The notes: generated by a model from the sequence alone, not told the origin. A stretch of DNA of 23,077 bases from an uncultured Blautia sp. (GCA_900542045.1 UQMI01000052.1:1-23077), one strand, 5' to 3'; shown: positions 13,534-21,697, counted from the stretch's first letter. Numbers and translations are program-made.

Positions 13534-13729
13534 AAGAACTTCTCCTGTCAGTGAAAATAATTGAAGCAGAATACTGCTGGCGGCAAAAGTGAGCACGGCC
13601 ATAACAGCCTGATGGATGTTTTTGTAAAATTATGTTCTTTTCAGTCTGTATTAGCCAATTATAATATTGAACGTATACAGATACAATGGTAATCTTAGAA
13701 GGAAGTATGATATATAAGGAGGATTTTTT

Positions 13730-15127
13730 ATGGATGAGAATTCATCTTCGAAAGGAGCATCGCAAAATGCCGGCGTGCGCGGAAAGTTTTCCGGGCGTAT
13801 TGGATATGTGCTGGCTGTTGCCGGTTCTGCGGTGGGCCTGGGAAATATCTGGCGTTTTCCCTATCTGGCGGCAAAATACGGCGGAGGAATATTTTTGCTG
13901 GTCTATCTGATTCTGGTTGTTACCTTTGGTTATGTGCTGATCGTGTCAGAGACGGCATTAGGGCGCATGACGAAAAAAAGCCCCGTGGGGGCGTTCCACG
14001 TTTTTGGCAAAAGTCTGCCGTTTCATTTTGGCGGCTGGATCAATGCAGTTGTTCCTATGCTGATTGTTCCTTATTACTGTGTGATCGGTGGCTGGGTACT
14101 CAAATATCTGTTTGAGTATCTGTGCGGCAACGTAAATGCTCTTGCCGGAGACGGATATTTTTCGGAATTTCTTGCCTCTTCCGCAAGTGTGGAATTCTGG
14201 TTTGTGCTGTTCGCCGTCCTTACTTTTTTTGTGATTTTAGCCGGGGTTAAGAACGGTGTTGAGCGGGTATCGAAAGTCATGATGCCGCTTCTCATTATTC
14301 TGGCCATATTTGTGGCAATTTACTCTGTGACTCGTCCCGGGGCCCTGGATGGGGTGAAATATTTCCTGGTTCCCAATTTTGAGAATTTCTCATGGATGAC
14401 GGTTGTGACTGCCATGGGACAGATGTTTTATTCTCTTTCAATCGCCATGGGTATTCTTTATACTTACGGCTCTTACATTGATAAGAATGTGGATATTGAA
14501 AAGAGTACGGCCCAGGTTGAGATTTTTGACACAGGAGTTGCGCTGCTTGCCGGGCTGATGATTATTCCTTCCGTCTTTGCGTTTTCCGGCGGAAATATGG
14601 AAACGCTGCAGGCTGGGCCATCCCTTACCTTCATCACTTTGCCGAAGGTATTTGCCAGTATGGGTGTGGGAACCCTGGCCGGCGTGGCGTTCTTTCTGAT
14701 GTTCTTTTTTGCCGCGCTTACCAGCGCCATCTCTCTGCTGGAAACCAGTGTTTCTACATTGGAAGATGAGCTGCACTGGGGCCGCCCCAAATGCTGTCTG
14801 GCCATGGCGGTTGTGCTGCTGGTTTTGGGCACAGCTTCTTCCCTGGGCTATGGCGTATGGGATCATGTGCGTATTTTTGGAATGCAGTTTTTGGACTTTT
14901 TCGATTTCCTCACCAATTCCGTTATGATGCCGATTGCTGCCCTTGCCACCTGCTTTTTGATCCTTCGGGTGGTCGGTTTCAAAAAAATCGACGAAGAAGT
15001 GGAGATTTCTTCTGCTTTCAAGAGAAAGAAGCTGTATCACTTTTTCTTAAAATATCTGGCTCCCATTTGTCTCATAATCATCCTGCTGAGTTCGATCGCA
15101 AATGTACTGGGCCTGATCTCTATGTAG
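13730..15127 (+). CDS. Sodium-dependent transporter, NSS (SNF) family
   Basis: This 465-residue membrane protein has about eleven to twelve helices. It has the hallmark first helix of LeuT-fold NSS transporters, GSAVGLGNIWRFPYLAAKYGG, where the GLGNIWRFPY stretch forms the unwound sodium and substrate site. Other family features are ETALGRM after helix 2, GVKNGVERVSKVMMPLL, and MGQMFYSLSIAMGILYTYGS for helix 6. It would bring in an amino acid or related amine with sodium; the substrate cannot be read from sequence. ATG 13730 follows AAGGAGGA. A perfect TATAAT occurs at 13660-13665 without a clear -35, so the promoter is uncertain. It is a single gene converging on the chromate operon, with an unusual three-armed inverted repeat after its stop. 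Confidence 0.9.
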   Translation: MDENSSSKGASQNAGVRGKFSGRIGYVLAVAGSAVGLGNIWRFPYLAAKYGGGIFLLVYLILVVTFGYVLIVSETALGRMTKKSPVGAFHVFGKSLPFHFGGWINAVVPMLIVPYYCVIGGWVLKYLFEYLCGNVNALAGDGYFSEFLASSASVEFWFVLFAVLTFFVILAGVKNGVERVSKVMMPLLIILAIFVAIYSVTRPGALDGVKYFLVPNFENFSWMTVVTAMGQMFYSLSIAMGILYTYGSYIDKNVDIEKSTAQVEIFDTGVALLAGLMIIPSVFAFSGGNMETLQAGPSLTFITLPKVFASMGVGTLAGVAFFLMFFFAALTSAISLLETSVSTLEDELHWGRPKCCLAMAVVLLVLGTASSLGYGVWDHVRIFGMQFLDFFDFLTNSVMMPIAALATCFLILRVVGFKKIDEEVEISSAFKRKKLYHFFLKYLAPICLIIILLSSIANVLGLISM

Positions 15128-15162
15128 GAGACTGTAAGGCAGCGGAGAGGGGAACGGCGAGG

Positions 15163-15244
15163 GCCGGTTTGCTGTCAGACAGTCCCCTGTATAGAAAGCA
15201 GACAGCAGATCGGCAGGGCAAATTTTTCTGTCTGCCGGCTGTCT
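15163..15244. terminator. Three-armed alternative hairpins between convergent genes
   Basis: Arm 1 (15163-15176) can pair with arm 2 (15201-15214) over 14 consecutive pairs including two G-U wobbles (GCCG, GTTT, GCTGTC with GACAGC, AGAT, CGGC). Arm 2, extended (15200-15216), can instead pair with arm 3 (15232-15244): AGACAGC with GCTGTCT and CGGCAG with CTGCCG, leaving AGAT bulged. The folds exclude each other. A run of five T lies between arms 2 and 3. It sits at the 3' boundary of the symporter and overlaps the end of a chromate gene by two bases. Confidence 0.5.
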
Positions 15245-15818
15245 ATGAGACCGGGATCTGCAGCAGTGCATAACAGACTGCGCCCACCACGCCGCTGCCC
15301 AGGATAGTCTGTACCGGTCCCAGTTTTTTCTTCTGAAGCAGGAACAGAAACAGAAGGGTAACAGGAACAGCGACCCAGTTCGTTCCGGCCAGACTCAGGT
15401 TCTCCAGCCCATCCCACCAGGCAGTGCCCACCAGCTTCACGGCGGCAGCCAGGACCATGGCGGCTACTGCAGGCCGGAGGCCTTTTAATACGCCCTGGAC
15501 TCCGTTGAGATCTCTGCACTTGTAGTATACTTTTGCCAGGATCATGACAATAATAAGGGCAGGGAGCACATAGGACATAGTGGCAATGACTGTGCCGGGG
15601 ATACCGGCTGTCCGGGTGCCCACGAAGGAAGCAATATTGATTCCCAGAGGTCCGGGAGTCATCTCGGCAATGGATATGATATCGGTAAATTCCGTGTTTG
15701 TCAGCCATTGCTGCTGCATGACCACCCGGCTTCGGATCAGTTCCATGGAGGCATAGCCGCCGCCGAAACTGAACAGTCCGATCAGGAAAAAAGTTTTAAA
15801 CAATTGCAGGTAAATCAT
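15243..15818 (-). CDS. Chromate transporter half-protein (CHR domain)
   Basis: This 191-residue membrane protein is one half-size CHR unit. The signature FFLIGLFSFGGGYASMELIR is at the N-terminus, followed by EFTDIISIAEMTPGPLGINIASFVG, the P-G-P motif typical of CHR domains. About six membrane helices follow. Short CHR proteins work in pairs of opposite topology. The start ATG (15818) overlaps the stop of the upstream chromate gene in an ATGA arrangement, so the two are translated together. Chromate export is known for full-length ChrA; short pairs may transport other anions, so the substrate is not settled. Confidence 0.88.
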   Translation of the reverse strand: MIYLQLFKTFFLIGLFSFGGGYASMELIRSRVVMQQQWLTNTEFTDIISIAEMTPGPLGINIASFVGTRTAGIPGTVIATMSYVLPALIIVMILAKVYYKCRDLNGVQGVLKGLRPAVAAMVLAAAVKLVGTAWWDGLENLSLAGTNWVAVPVTLLFLFLLQKKKLGPVQTILGSGVVGAVCYALLQIPVS

Positions 15819-16411
15819 GATTTCCTCTCCTTTCTCTCCGGCAGTTTTTTGCGTTGCTGCCAGGAATAAATTCCGCCTGCCACACCGCAGATCAGCAGGA
15901 TCAGGATAATATCCACATCAAATACAACGGCGGCCACAGAGGCGGCGATCAGCATGATAAGAGAAAAGATTTCTTTGTCTTTCAGCACATTTCCGGCCAT
16001 GGTGATGGTCACATTGATCATTACCGCTGCAACTCCGGCCTGCATTCCTTTTAACAGAAGTGCGATCACAAAATTACTGCGGAACTGTACATAAAATGCA
16101 GAGATTACTGTAAGGATGATCATCGGCGGCAGAACAGTTCCTACCACAGTCAGCAGAGCTCCTGCAATGCCGGCGATATGATAACCTATGATGATGGAAG
16201 TGTTGACGGCCATTACACCGGGGCAGGACTGGGCAATGGCGGCCAGATCCATGACTTCATCCTGATCGATCCAGTGGAGTTCTTCCACGAATTTTTTCTG
16301 CAGCATGGAAATGATCACCATGCCTCCGCCAAAGGTGCAGCAGCTGATGATAAAACAGGTTTTAAAAAGAGTCCAGAACACATGTCTGTCCGGTTTTGGT
16401 TTGTCTGTCAT
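15815..16411 (-). CDS. Chromate transporter half-protein (CHR domain)
   Basis: The first gene of the pair has 198 residues with the CHR signature FKTCFIISCCTFGGGMVIIS, then DEVMDLAAIAQSCPGVMAVN (the P-G of the family motif), and five to six membrane helices. It is cytosolic and basic at the C-terminus (QQRKKLPERKERKS). GGGGGG lies just upstream of the ATG on the minus strand. It is co-translated with the second half-protein, which forms the other half of the functional transporter. The unit is divergent from a LysR gene, which is the natural regulator. The leader has two alternative hairpins. Confidence 0.88.
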   Translation of the reverse strand: MTDKPKPDRHVFWTLFKTCFIISCCTFGGGMVIISMLQKKFVEELHWIDQDEVMDLAAIAQSCPGVMAVNTSIIIGYHIAGIAGALLTVVGTVLPPMIILTVISAFYVQFRSNFVIALLLKGMQAGVAAVMINVTITMAGNVLKDKEIFSLIMLIAASVAAVVFDVDIILILLICGVAGGIYSWQQRKKLPERKERKS

Positions 16412-16441
16412 TTTTTATTCCCCCCTTGTTTACGAAATGCA

Positions 16442-16488
16442 GCCGGGTATCATTTTCGGCGGCGGATACCGGCTGTTATCTGATACCC
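16442..16488 (-). promoter_or_regulatory. Alternative hairpins in the chromate operon leader
   Basis: In transcript order on the minus strand, GGGTATC (16488-16482) comes first, GCCGGTATC (16474-16466 region) second, and GATACCCGGC (16451-16442) third. The third can pair with the first over seven perfect pairs, or with the second over nine pairs with a single bulged C. The two folds exclude each other and lie about 30 bases before the start codon. No T-run follows, so an effect on translation or RNA stability is more likely than termination. Confidence 0.4.
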
Positions 16489-16490
16489 TC

Positions 16491-16520
16491 ATTGTAAGAA
16501 GCGGAGGGGAAAAAATCCAA
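16491..16520 (-). promoter_or_regulatory. Putative chromate operon promoter
   Basis: On the minus strand, TTGGAT (16520-16515) and TACAAT (16496-16491) are 18 bases apart. The -10 matches five of six positions and the -35 matches three. It is about 80 bases from the start codon, with the alternative hairpins in the resulting leader. Confidence 0.4.
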
Positions 16521-16539
16521 TACGAATCCTTTATCGAGC

Positions 16540-16556
16540 CATAGTCTGAAACTATG
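16540..16556. promoter_or_regulatory. Candidate LysR operator palindrome
   Basis: CATAGT-CTGAA-ACTATG is a perfect 17-base inverted repeat between the divergent chromate and lysR promoters, just upstream of the lysR -35. LysR-type regulators usually bind partly palindromic sites at this distance, so it is the best candidate site for the adjacent regulator. Confidence 0.6.
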
Positions 16557-16564
16557 ACAAATAG

Positions 16565-16593
16565 TAGACAGTGGCCTGGCTGTGTTTTATAAT
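16565..16593 (+). promoter_or_regulatory. lysR promoter
   Basis: TAGACA (16565-16570) and a perfect TATAAT (16588-16593) are separated by exactly 17 bases. This is one of the best promoter matches in the window and lies about 26 bases before the start codon. Confidence 0.8.
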
Positions 16594-16619
16594 GACAGTA
16601 GGAACGGGAGGTGAGACTT

Positions 16620-17516
16620 ATGACCCTAATACAGCTTCACTATTTTCAGACAGTCTGTAAATACAATAATCTCACAAAAGCGGCTCATGAACTGCATATT
16701 TCTCAGCCCAGTCTTTCCAATGCCATGAAGGAACTGGAAAAGGAATTCGGTCTTACGCTCTTTTACAGGCACAGTAAGGGTCTGTCTCTGACGGAAGAGG
16801 GAGAGCAGTTTCTCCGGGAAGCCGGACAGCTGCTGGAGCAGGAGGAACGGTTTCTCCGCCGCATGCATGAACTGGGGGATGAAAAGCAGCCTGTGCGCCT
16901 TGGCGTACCACCCATGCTGTCTGCTCTGATCTTTCCCCGGCTGTTTCAGGCGTCCAGGGAGCACTGTCCGGAAATCCATCTGCAGCTGGTGGAAAATGGA
17001 ACGATTTCCAACAAGGAGCTGGTACTGGAAGGAAATCTGGATGCGGCTATTGTTTCCAGTGATGCTCCGCTTCCGGCTGCCTTTGGTTCTTACGAGATGT
17101 GTTCTGCGGATATTTTCTTTTATCTTTCTGCTGCGCATCCTCTGGCTTCCAGGAAAGAAATTGATCTTTCGGAGGTGGCGGATGTGCCTCTGGCATTGCT
17201 GGCAGAGGATTCTTTTCTCACCAGCTTTCTCAAACAGAACTTCCGGGACAGGGATCTGACTCTCAATGTGATGCTCAATACCAATCAGCTGGCTGCAATC
17301 TGGCAGCTGGTGGAAAACAATGCGGCGGCCACCTTTTTATTTGACCAGCTTCTTCCTGCGGACCAGAATATCGTAAAGATTCCGGTAAAGGGGCTGCCAA
17401 GGATCCAGATCCAGCTGGTGTGGAACAGGAAGCAGCGGATGTCCGGGGGACTGAAGAAACTGGTTCATCTGGCCGGACAGGTGTATCCGGGGAGCGGAGA
17501 TGCCAGGCAGGAATAA
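16620..17516 (+). CDS. LysR-family transcriptional regulator
   Basis: This 298-residue protein has a standard LysR layout. Residues 1-60 are the winged HTH (LHYFQTVCKYNNLTKAAHEL, then HISQPSLSNAMKELEKEFGL). About 90-295 are a periplasmic-binding-like effector domain (VRLGVPPMLSALIFPRLF, EGNLDAAIVSSDAP). ATG 16620 follows GGGAGGTGAG; a GTG at 16611 lies inside that site. The gene is divergent from the chromate-transporter pair with a shared intergenic region that carries a clear palindrome. By LysR convention it probably controls that pair and itself. The effector is unknown. Confidence 0.92.
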   Translation: MTLIQLHYFQTVCKYNNLTKAAHELHISQPSLSNAMKELEKEFGLTLFYRHSKGLSLTEEGEQFLREAGQLLEQEERFLRRMHELGDEKQPVRLGVPPMLSALIFPRLFQASREHCPEIHLQLVENGTISNKELVLEGNLDAAIVSSDAPLPAAFGSYEMCSADIFFYLSAAHPLASRKEIDLSEVADVPLALLAEDSFLTSFLKQNFRDRDLTLNVMLNTNQLAAIWQLVENNAAATFLFDQLLPADQNIVKIPVKGLPRIQIQLVWNRKQRMSGGLKKLVHLAGQVYPGSGDARQE

Positions 17517-17674
17517 AGCGTGCTTTAATGGATAAAGCTGAAAGATTGCGAAATATTGTACAGAACAACAGCGGCAGCATATACAGGATGATTTCGGGGA
17601 GGGAACGGCGCGGCCCAAAAGAAACACCTGTGATGTGGCCTTTTGCGAAAAATAGAGTCAGGAGGGAAATTTTT

Positions 17675-18307
17675 ATGAAACTCACATGGATCGGACACTC
17701 ATGTTTTAAAATCGAAAAGAATGGATTTGCCATTCTCACAGATCCTTATGCCGATGGCAGCGTACAGGGGCTGGCTCCTGTACGGGAGACGGCAGACCTG
17801 GTGCTGTGCAGCCATGAGCACGGGGATCACAATGCCCGGGATCTGGTAAAGCTGGAAGAAGGGAAGAAAAATCCCTTCACCATTGAAACAATCCAGACTT
17901 ACCATGACGATGCGAAAGGAGCCAAGAGAGGCCCCAATCAGATCTTTATCATTGATGACGGGGAAAACAGGATTGCTCATCTGGGCGATCTGGGCTGTGA
18001 ACTGCCGCCGGAGCAGATGGAGAAACTGCAGGGGCTGGACGCGATTCTGATTCCCGTGGGAGGTTTCTATACCATTGATGCCAATGAAGCGGCGGCCTTT
18101 GTGAAAAAGGCAAATCCCCGGATCGTCATTCCCATGCATTACCGCAGCCAGGAAGACGGCTTTGGATTTCCTGAGATCGGTATGGTGGATGCGTTTACGG
18201 AGCAGATGGAAAGCGTGATGCGGATTTCCTCTCCGGAACTGGAAACAGCCCGGGAGCTGGCAGCACAGGTGGTGGTACTGCGGCCGGAAAATATACAGAG
18301 AGCGTAA
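17675..18307 (+). CDS. UlaG-like MBL-fold metal-dependent hydrolase
   Basis: This 210-residue protein is a compact metallo-beta-lactamase fold of the UlaG/Lactamase_B_3 type. Metal-binding residues can be read: H47-x-H49-x-D51-H52 in CSHEHGDHN, H102 and D105 in AHLGDLG, and H155 in IPMHYR. MKLTWIGHSCFKI at the N-terminus is diagnostic of the group, in which H8 is a further conserved residue. UlaG opens L-ascorbate-6-phosphate lactone, but most relatives have unknown substrates, and no ascorbate genes are near. AGGAGGG precedes ATG 17675. A longer in-frame extension would run back over the LysR end and is not supported. The 158 bases before it hold nothing I can call with confidence. Confidence 0.9.
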   Translation: MKLTWIGHSCFKIEKNGFAILTDPYADGSVQGLAPVRETADLVLCSHEHGDHNARDLVKLEEGKKNPFTIETIQTYHDDAKGAKRGPNQIFIIDDGENRIAHLGDLGCELPPEQMEKLQGLDAILIPVGGFYTIDANEAAAFVKKANPRIVIPMHYRSQEDGFGFPEIGMVDAFTEQMESVMRISSPELETARELAAQVVVLRPENIQRA

Positions 18308-18497
18308 GGACAGCAACAGAATGAGGGAACCGACAGGGGATGAGTATCGGAAATGGCCGGGCAAGTGTCAAAATATGAATGATGGTTAATTTTTTTAACT
18401 GATACTTAAATTCTGCTCAATAGGAAAAAGGAACTCCGTCTGCTATGATAAATACAGCAGAGGCCGATGCTGTACAAACGGAAAGGAGATACGTTTT

Positions 18498-19544
18498 ATG
18501 CAGATTGGAGAGAACATACGCAGATACCGAAAAAAGAAAAATATGACCCAGGAGGAAATGGCGAACCGGCTGGGCGTGACGCCTCCAGCAGTCAATAAGT
18601 GGGAAAATGGAAATTCCTGTCCGGATATTGCGCTGTTGGCGCCCATTGCCAGACTGCTGGATATTTCCGTGGATACTCTGCTGTCTTTTCAAAGTGAGCT
18701 GACCAGGGAAGAAATCGCAGGGATTATCCAGGATGTGGATGCCAAATTTCAGGAGACATCTTATGAGGAGGCATTTCAGTATATTAAGAAAATATTGGAA
18801 AAATACCCCAACAGTGAGCAGCTGACCTGGCAGCTGGCCATGATCCTGGATGCCTGGAGATTATTGAAAGAGGTACCGGATGCGGATCAGTATGATGGAT
18901 TTATTGTGGACTGCTTTCAGAGAGCATTGCAGAGCACCAAAGAGGAAATTCACTGCAGCGCTGCGGAATCTCTTTATAATTTATATGTGCGCAAAGAACA
19001 GTATGAGGAAGCCCGGAAATGTCTGGAAGAATTTTCTGTTCAAAATCCGGAGAGGAAGAGAAGACAGGCGGAACTTTACAGAAAGACAGGCCAGATTCCA
19101 GAGGCTTACCGGACTTATGAAGAACTGCTGTTTACTTTCTGGCCCATGGTGAGCATGACTCTGCAGGGGCTTTATTTGCTGGCGGTACAGGAGCAGGATA
19201 TGGACCGGGCACGTTACTTTGTGGAAAAGCAGTCGCTGCTGGGGCAGCTTTTTGACTATGGAACTTATTATGAAGTATCCAGTCATCTGGAGCTGGCGGT
19301 TCTGGAAAAAGATGAAAAGGCTGTGCTGGAAATTGCGGAAAAGATGCTCTCCAGTGTGGATGGGATGCGGTCTTTCGTGGATTCGCCCCTTTATGCGCAT
19401 CTGGAGTTTCAAAAAGGATCACTGGAATTCTGCGCCCAGATGCGTCAGAATCTGCTCAACTGTTTCCGGGATGAGGAAGGTTATGGATTCATGAAGGGAA
19501 ATACGGCGTGGGAGCGGATGTTGGAGAAATACGAGAGCAGATAA
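18498..19544 (+). CDS. XRE-family regulator with helical-repeat (TPR-like) domain
   Basis: This 348-residue protein starts with a Cro/C1-type HTH (residues 1-65: YRKKKNMTQEEMANRLGVTP, then VNKWENGNSCPDIALLAPIA). The remaining 280 residues are helix pairs spaced like tetratricopeptide repeats, such as YEEAFQYIKKILEKYPNSEQ, YEEARKCLEEFSVQNP, and IPEAYRTYEELLFTFWPM. The plan is like that of peptide-sensing or stress-sensing regulators in Firmicutes, but no signal gene is adjacent. GGAAAGGAG sets the ATG at 18498. Upstream, GTTAA-TTTTT-TTAAC (18385-18399) is an AT-rich inverted repeat that might be an operator. About 200 hairpin-rich bases follow the stop codon. Confidence 0.85.
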   Translation: MQIGENIRRYRKKKNMTQEEMANRLGVTPPAVNKWENGNSCPDIALLAPIARLLDISVDTLLSFQSELTREEIAGIIQDVDAKFQETSYEEAFQYIKKILEKYPNSEQLTWQLAMILDAWRLLKEVPDADQYDGFIVDCFQRALQSTKEEIHCSAAESLYNLYVRKEQYEEARKCLEEFSVQNPERKRRQAELYRKTGQIPEAYRTYEELLFTFWPMVSMTLQGLYLLAVQEQDMDRARYFVEKQSLLGQLFDYGTYYEVSSHLELAVLEKDEKAVLEIAEKMLSSVDGMRSFVDSPLYAHLEFQKGSLEFCAQMRQNLLNCFRDEEGYGFMKGNTAWERMLEKYESR

Positions 19545-19552
19545 GCATCTAT

Positions 19553-19714
19553 AGCGGGCAATCCGCAGCTGCGTCATTTGGAAAGACTGTATCGTAAGGG
19601 CAGTCAAAAACCGCTCCGCACGGGCGCAGGATGTCCGGTGGAAATCTTGCGCCCATCGGAGTGGAACAAAGACCGTAAGGAAGCATGCTGCCAGAAGCAG
19701 TCCGCCGCAGACGG
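19553..19714 (+). ncRNA. Candidate structured RNA or structured 3' UTR
   Basis: There is no convincing coding frame between the XRE-TPR stop (19544) and the terminator. The stretch has a series of separate inverted repeats: GCGG/CCGC near 19553-19565; GACTG/CAGTC (19585-19605); an 11-pair stem GGGCGCAGGAT/ATCTTGCGCCC with one G-U (19622-19654); and TCCG/CGGA near 19701-19715. A good terminator ends it. This may be a small RNA, a long 3' UTR or the leftover of a lost gene. I do not recognise a known RNA family. Confidence 0.35.
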
Positions 19715-19742
19715 AGAATCCTGTATGGATGGATTCTTTTTT
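19715..19742 (+). terminator. Intrinsic terminator
   Basis: AGAATCC (19715-19721) pairs perfectly with GGATTCT (19731-19737), and the T-run continues to 19742. It ends rightward transcription about 170 bases after the XRE-TPR gene and just before the convergent DUF362 gene. Confidence 0.85.
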
Positions 19743-19750
19743 GAGTTTTC

Positions 19751-20635
19751 CTAATCCAGAGAGACGATGGTATATTCCTGATTTCCCAATCCGTGCTGAG
19801 CGGCTGCCTCTACCGTGTGGATGCCGTGGCGGGAATCCATACGCTCGATCAGCGCAGCTTTGCCGGGATCGCTGGAATTTACTACAGCATCATAGCAGGC
19901 CTGGTCCACTGCCACAGGGTCAATGGAAGCGAAAATACCCAGATCGGCCATTTCCGGTTCGGCGGGATGAGAATCACAGTCGCAGTCTACGCTCAGTCGG
20001 TTCGCGACGTTGATATACAGCATATTTTCAGCGCCTTTGTACTGGATCACTGCTTTGCAGGCATCGGCCATGGATTCCAGGAAATGATCCTGGGGCGGCA
20101 AATTGTCAAACAGTACAGCAGGATCTGTGGTTACGCCGGCAGTGTGTATGTTGGTTTTTCCGTGGGTAGAGGCAATGCCGATGCTGATGTTCTTCAGAGC
20201 ACCGCCAAATCCGCCCATGGCATGTCCTTTGAAGTGGGACAGAACCAATACGGAATCATAATTGGAAAAATGCTCGCCTACAATATCCTTCTTTAAATGA
20301 AATCCATTTTCCACCGGGAGATCCATTTCTCCAAATTCATCCATAATATCACAGGGCGCCATGGCTTTGAATCCATGGTCTTCGATGGCCTTCCAGTGTT
20401 TGGCAGGATCCTGGCGCTGTCCGCCGTAAGCGGTACAGCATTCAATAATGGTTCCGTTCAGCATCTGTACCAGCTGTCCGATCAGCTCTGGACGCAGGTA
20501 ATTGTGGCCGCCAGGTTCTCCGGTGGAAATCTTTACGCCGACTTTTCCTTTTAATTCTGTCTGCAGAGCCTGATAGATTTTTACCAGGCTTTCCGGTGTG
20601 ATTTCTTTTGTAAAATAAACAGTTGATTTAGCCAT
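19751..20635 (-). CDS. DUF362 protein
   Basis: This 294-residue soluble protein has the DUF362 family layout: VGVKISTGEPGGHNYLRPEL, then IIECCTAYGGQRQ, LVLSHFKGHAMGGFGGALKN (the conserved histidine/glycine core), ISIGIASTHGK, and LGIFASIDPVAVDQACYDAV near the end. Many DUF362 proteins carry a C-terminal pair of ferredoxin-like iron-sulfur motifs; this one does not. The CDCDSHP stretch is the only cysteine cluster. Reaction unknown. GAAAGGAAGGAA precedes the ATG on the minus strand. It lies 75 bases behind the aldo/keto reductase gene on the same strand, so they are probably one operon. A GCCGC/GCGGC hairpin lies in that gap. Confidence 0.85.
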   Translation of the reverse strand: MAKSTVYFTKEITPESLVKIYQALQTELKGKVGVKISTGEPGGHNYLRPELIGQLVQMLNGTIIECCTAYGGQRQDPAKHWKAIEDHGFKAMAPCDIMDEFGEMDLPVENGFHLKKDIVGEHFSNYDSVLVLSHFKGHAMGGFGGALKNISIGIASTHGKTNIHTAGVTTDPAVLFDNLPPQDHFLESMADACKAVIQYKGAENMLYINVANRLSVDCDCDSHPAEPEMADLGIFASIDPVAVDQACYDAVVNSSDPGKAALIERMDSRHGIHTVEAAAQHGLGNQEYTIVSLD

Positions 20636-20710
20636 ACTTGCGTTCCTTCCTTTCTGAATTATGCTGCCGCAGTGGATGCGGCGAGAGCATTCTTTAATAT
20701 CTGTGTGCTG

Positions 20711-21550
20711 TTATACCAGAGACATGAACCATTCCACAGTCTGAGGATCATAGTGGGAGAAGAACAGGCTTTCTCCGCTGTCCAGAGTCTGGATCTTTTG
20801 CATTTCTTCTTCTGTCAGTGTAAAGTCAAATACATTGAAATTTTCTTCCATGCGCTCTCTGTGAACCGATTTGGGGATGATCACCACATCGCTTTGCAGC
20901 AGGAAACGCAGAGCGGTCTGTGCCACGGATTTTCCGTGTTTTTCTCCGATTTCTTTCAATACCGGATTCTGGAAATAATTATTTTTACCTTCTGCAAAGG
21001 GGCCCCAGGACATGATCTGTGTGCCGTTTTTCTTCAGGTATTCTCTGGCAATTTTCTGCTGCTGGAACACATGGGTTTCCACCTGGTTGACGGCAGGTTT
21101 CACCTCTGCAAAATGGAAAAGATCCAGGTAGCGGTCCGGATAGAAATTGGAGACACCGATGGCCCTTACGCGTCCTTCCTTATAAGCTTCTTCCATGGCA
21201 CGGTAAGTACCGTAATAATCCCCGAAGGGTTGATGGATCAATAGAAGATCAATGTAATCGGTCTGAAGGTTTTTCATAGATTCTGAAATGGACGCTTTTG
21301 CTTTTTCATATCCGGCATTGGTAATCCAGACTTTGGTTGTAATAAAAAGTTCTTCTCTGGAAAGACCGCATTTGGTTATCGCATTTCCCACGCCTGCTTC
21401 GTTGCCATAAGCCTGTGCGGTATCGATGCTGCGGTAGCCCACAGAAATGGCATCCATAACACATCTTTCGGTATCCTCCGGCGGTGTCTGATAGACTCCG
21501 TAACCAAGTTTCGGCATCTTCACACCATTGTTCAGTGTTACATATTCCAT
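20711..21550 (-). CDS. Aldo/keto reductase
   Basis: This 279-residue NADPH-dependent reductase has a TIM-barrel fold and reduces aldehydes or ketones to alcohols. The catalytic tetrad is visible and spaced as in the family: D43 and Y48 in SIDTAQAYGNE, K73 in ITTKVWI, and H106 in DLLLIHQPFG. Cofactor-binding blocks follow as RAIGVSNF and VVIIPKSVHRERMEENF. The sequence is close to the 2,5-diketogluconate-reductase-like group common in Firmicutes, but the substrate is not settled. AGGAGGATGATATT precedes the ATG. It is the first gene of a likely operon with the DUF362 gene and is divergent from a LysR gene that probably controls it. Confidence 0.92.
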   Translation of the reverse strand: MEYVTLNNGVKMPKLGYGVYQTPPEDTERCVMDAISVGYRSIDTAQAYGNEAGVGNAITKCGLSREELFITTKVWITNAGYEKAKASISESMKNLQTDYIDLLLIHQPFGDYYGTYRAMEEAYKEGRVRAIGVSNFYPDRYLDLFHFAEVKPAVNQVETHVFQQQKIAREYLKKNGTQIMSWGPFAEGKNNYFQNPVLKEIGEKHGKSVAQTALRFLLQSDVVIIPKSVHRERMEENFNVFDFTLTEEEMQKIQTLDSGESLFFSHYDPQTVEWFMSLV

Positions 21551-21643
21551 AATATCATCCTCCTGTAATTCTGATTTTGAATAATAATATCCGGTTTTGT
21601 AGATGTTGAAAGCCAGAATGCCTGGAAATACCAGACGAAGATC

Positions 21644-21657
21644 ATCTGAATACAGAT
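21644..21657. promoter_or_regulatory. Candidate LysR operator palindrome
   Basis: ATCTG-AATA-CAGAT is a perfect 14-base inverted repeat, inside a looser AGATC-N11-GATCT. It lies between the divergent aldo/keto reductase and lysR genes, about 40 bases before the lysR -35. A second, weaker repeat CTGG-AAATA-CCAG is at 21622-21634. LysR sites commonly sit here. Confidence 0.5.
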
Positions 21658-21697
21658 CTGAGTTTTACAAAGAAATATTCATTTTCCTGATTACGAG

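Noticed and set aside
14438..15040. 200-codon minus-strand frame opposite the symporter gene
   Set aside because: Low-complexity H/Q/G/K-rich product with no family; the plus strand is an unambiguous NSS transporter.
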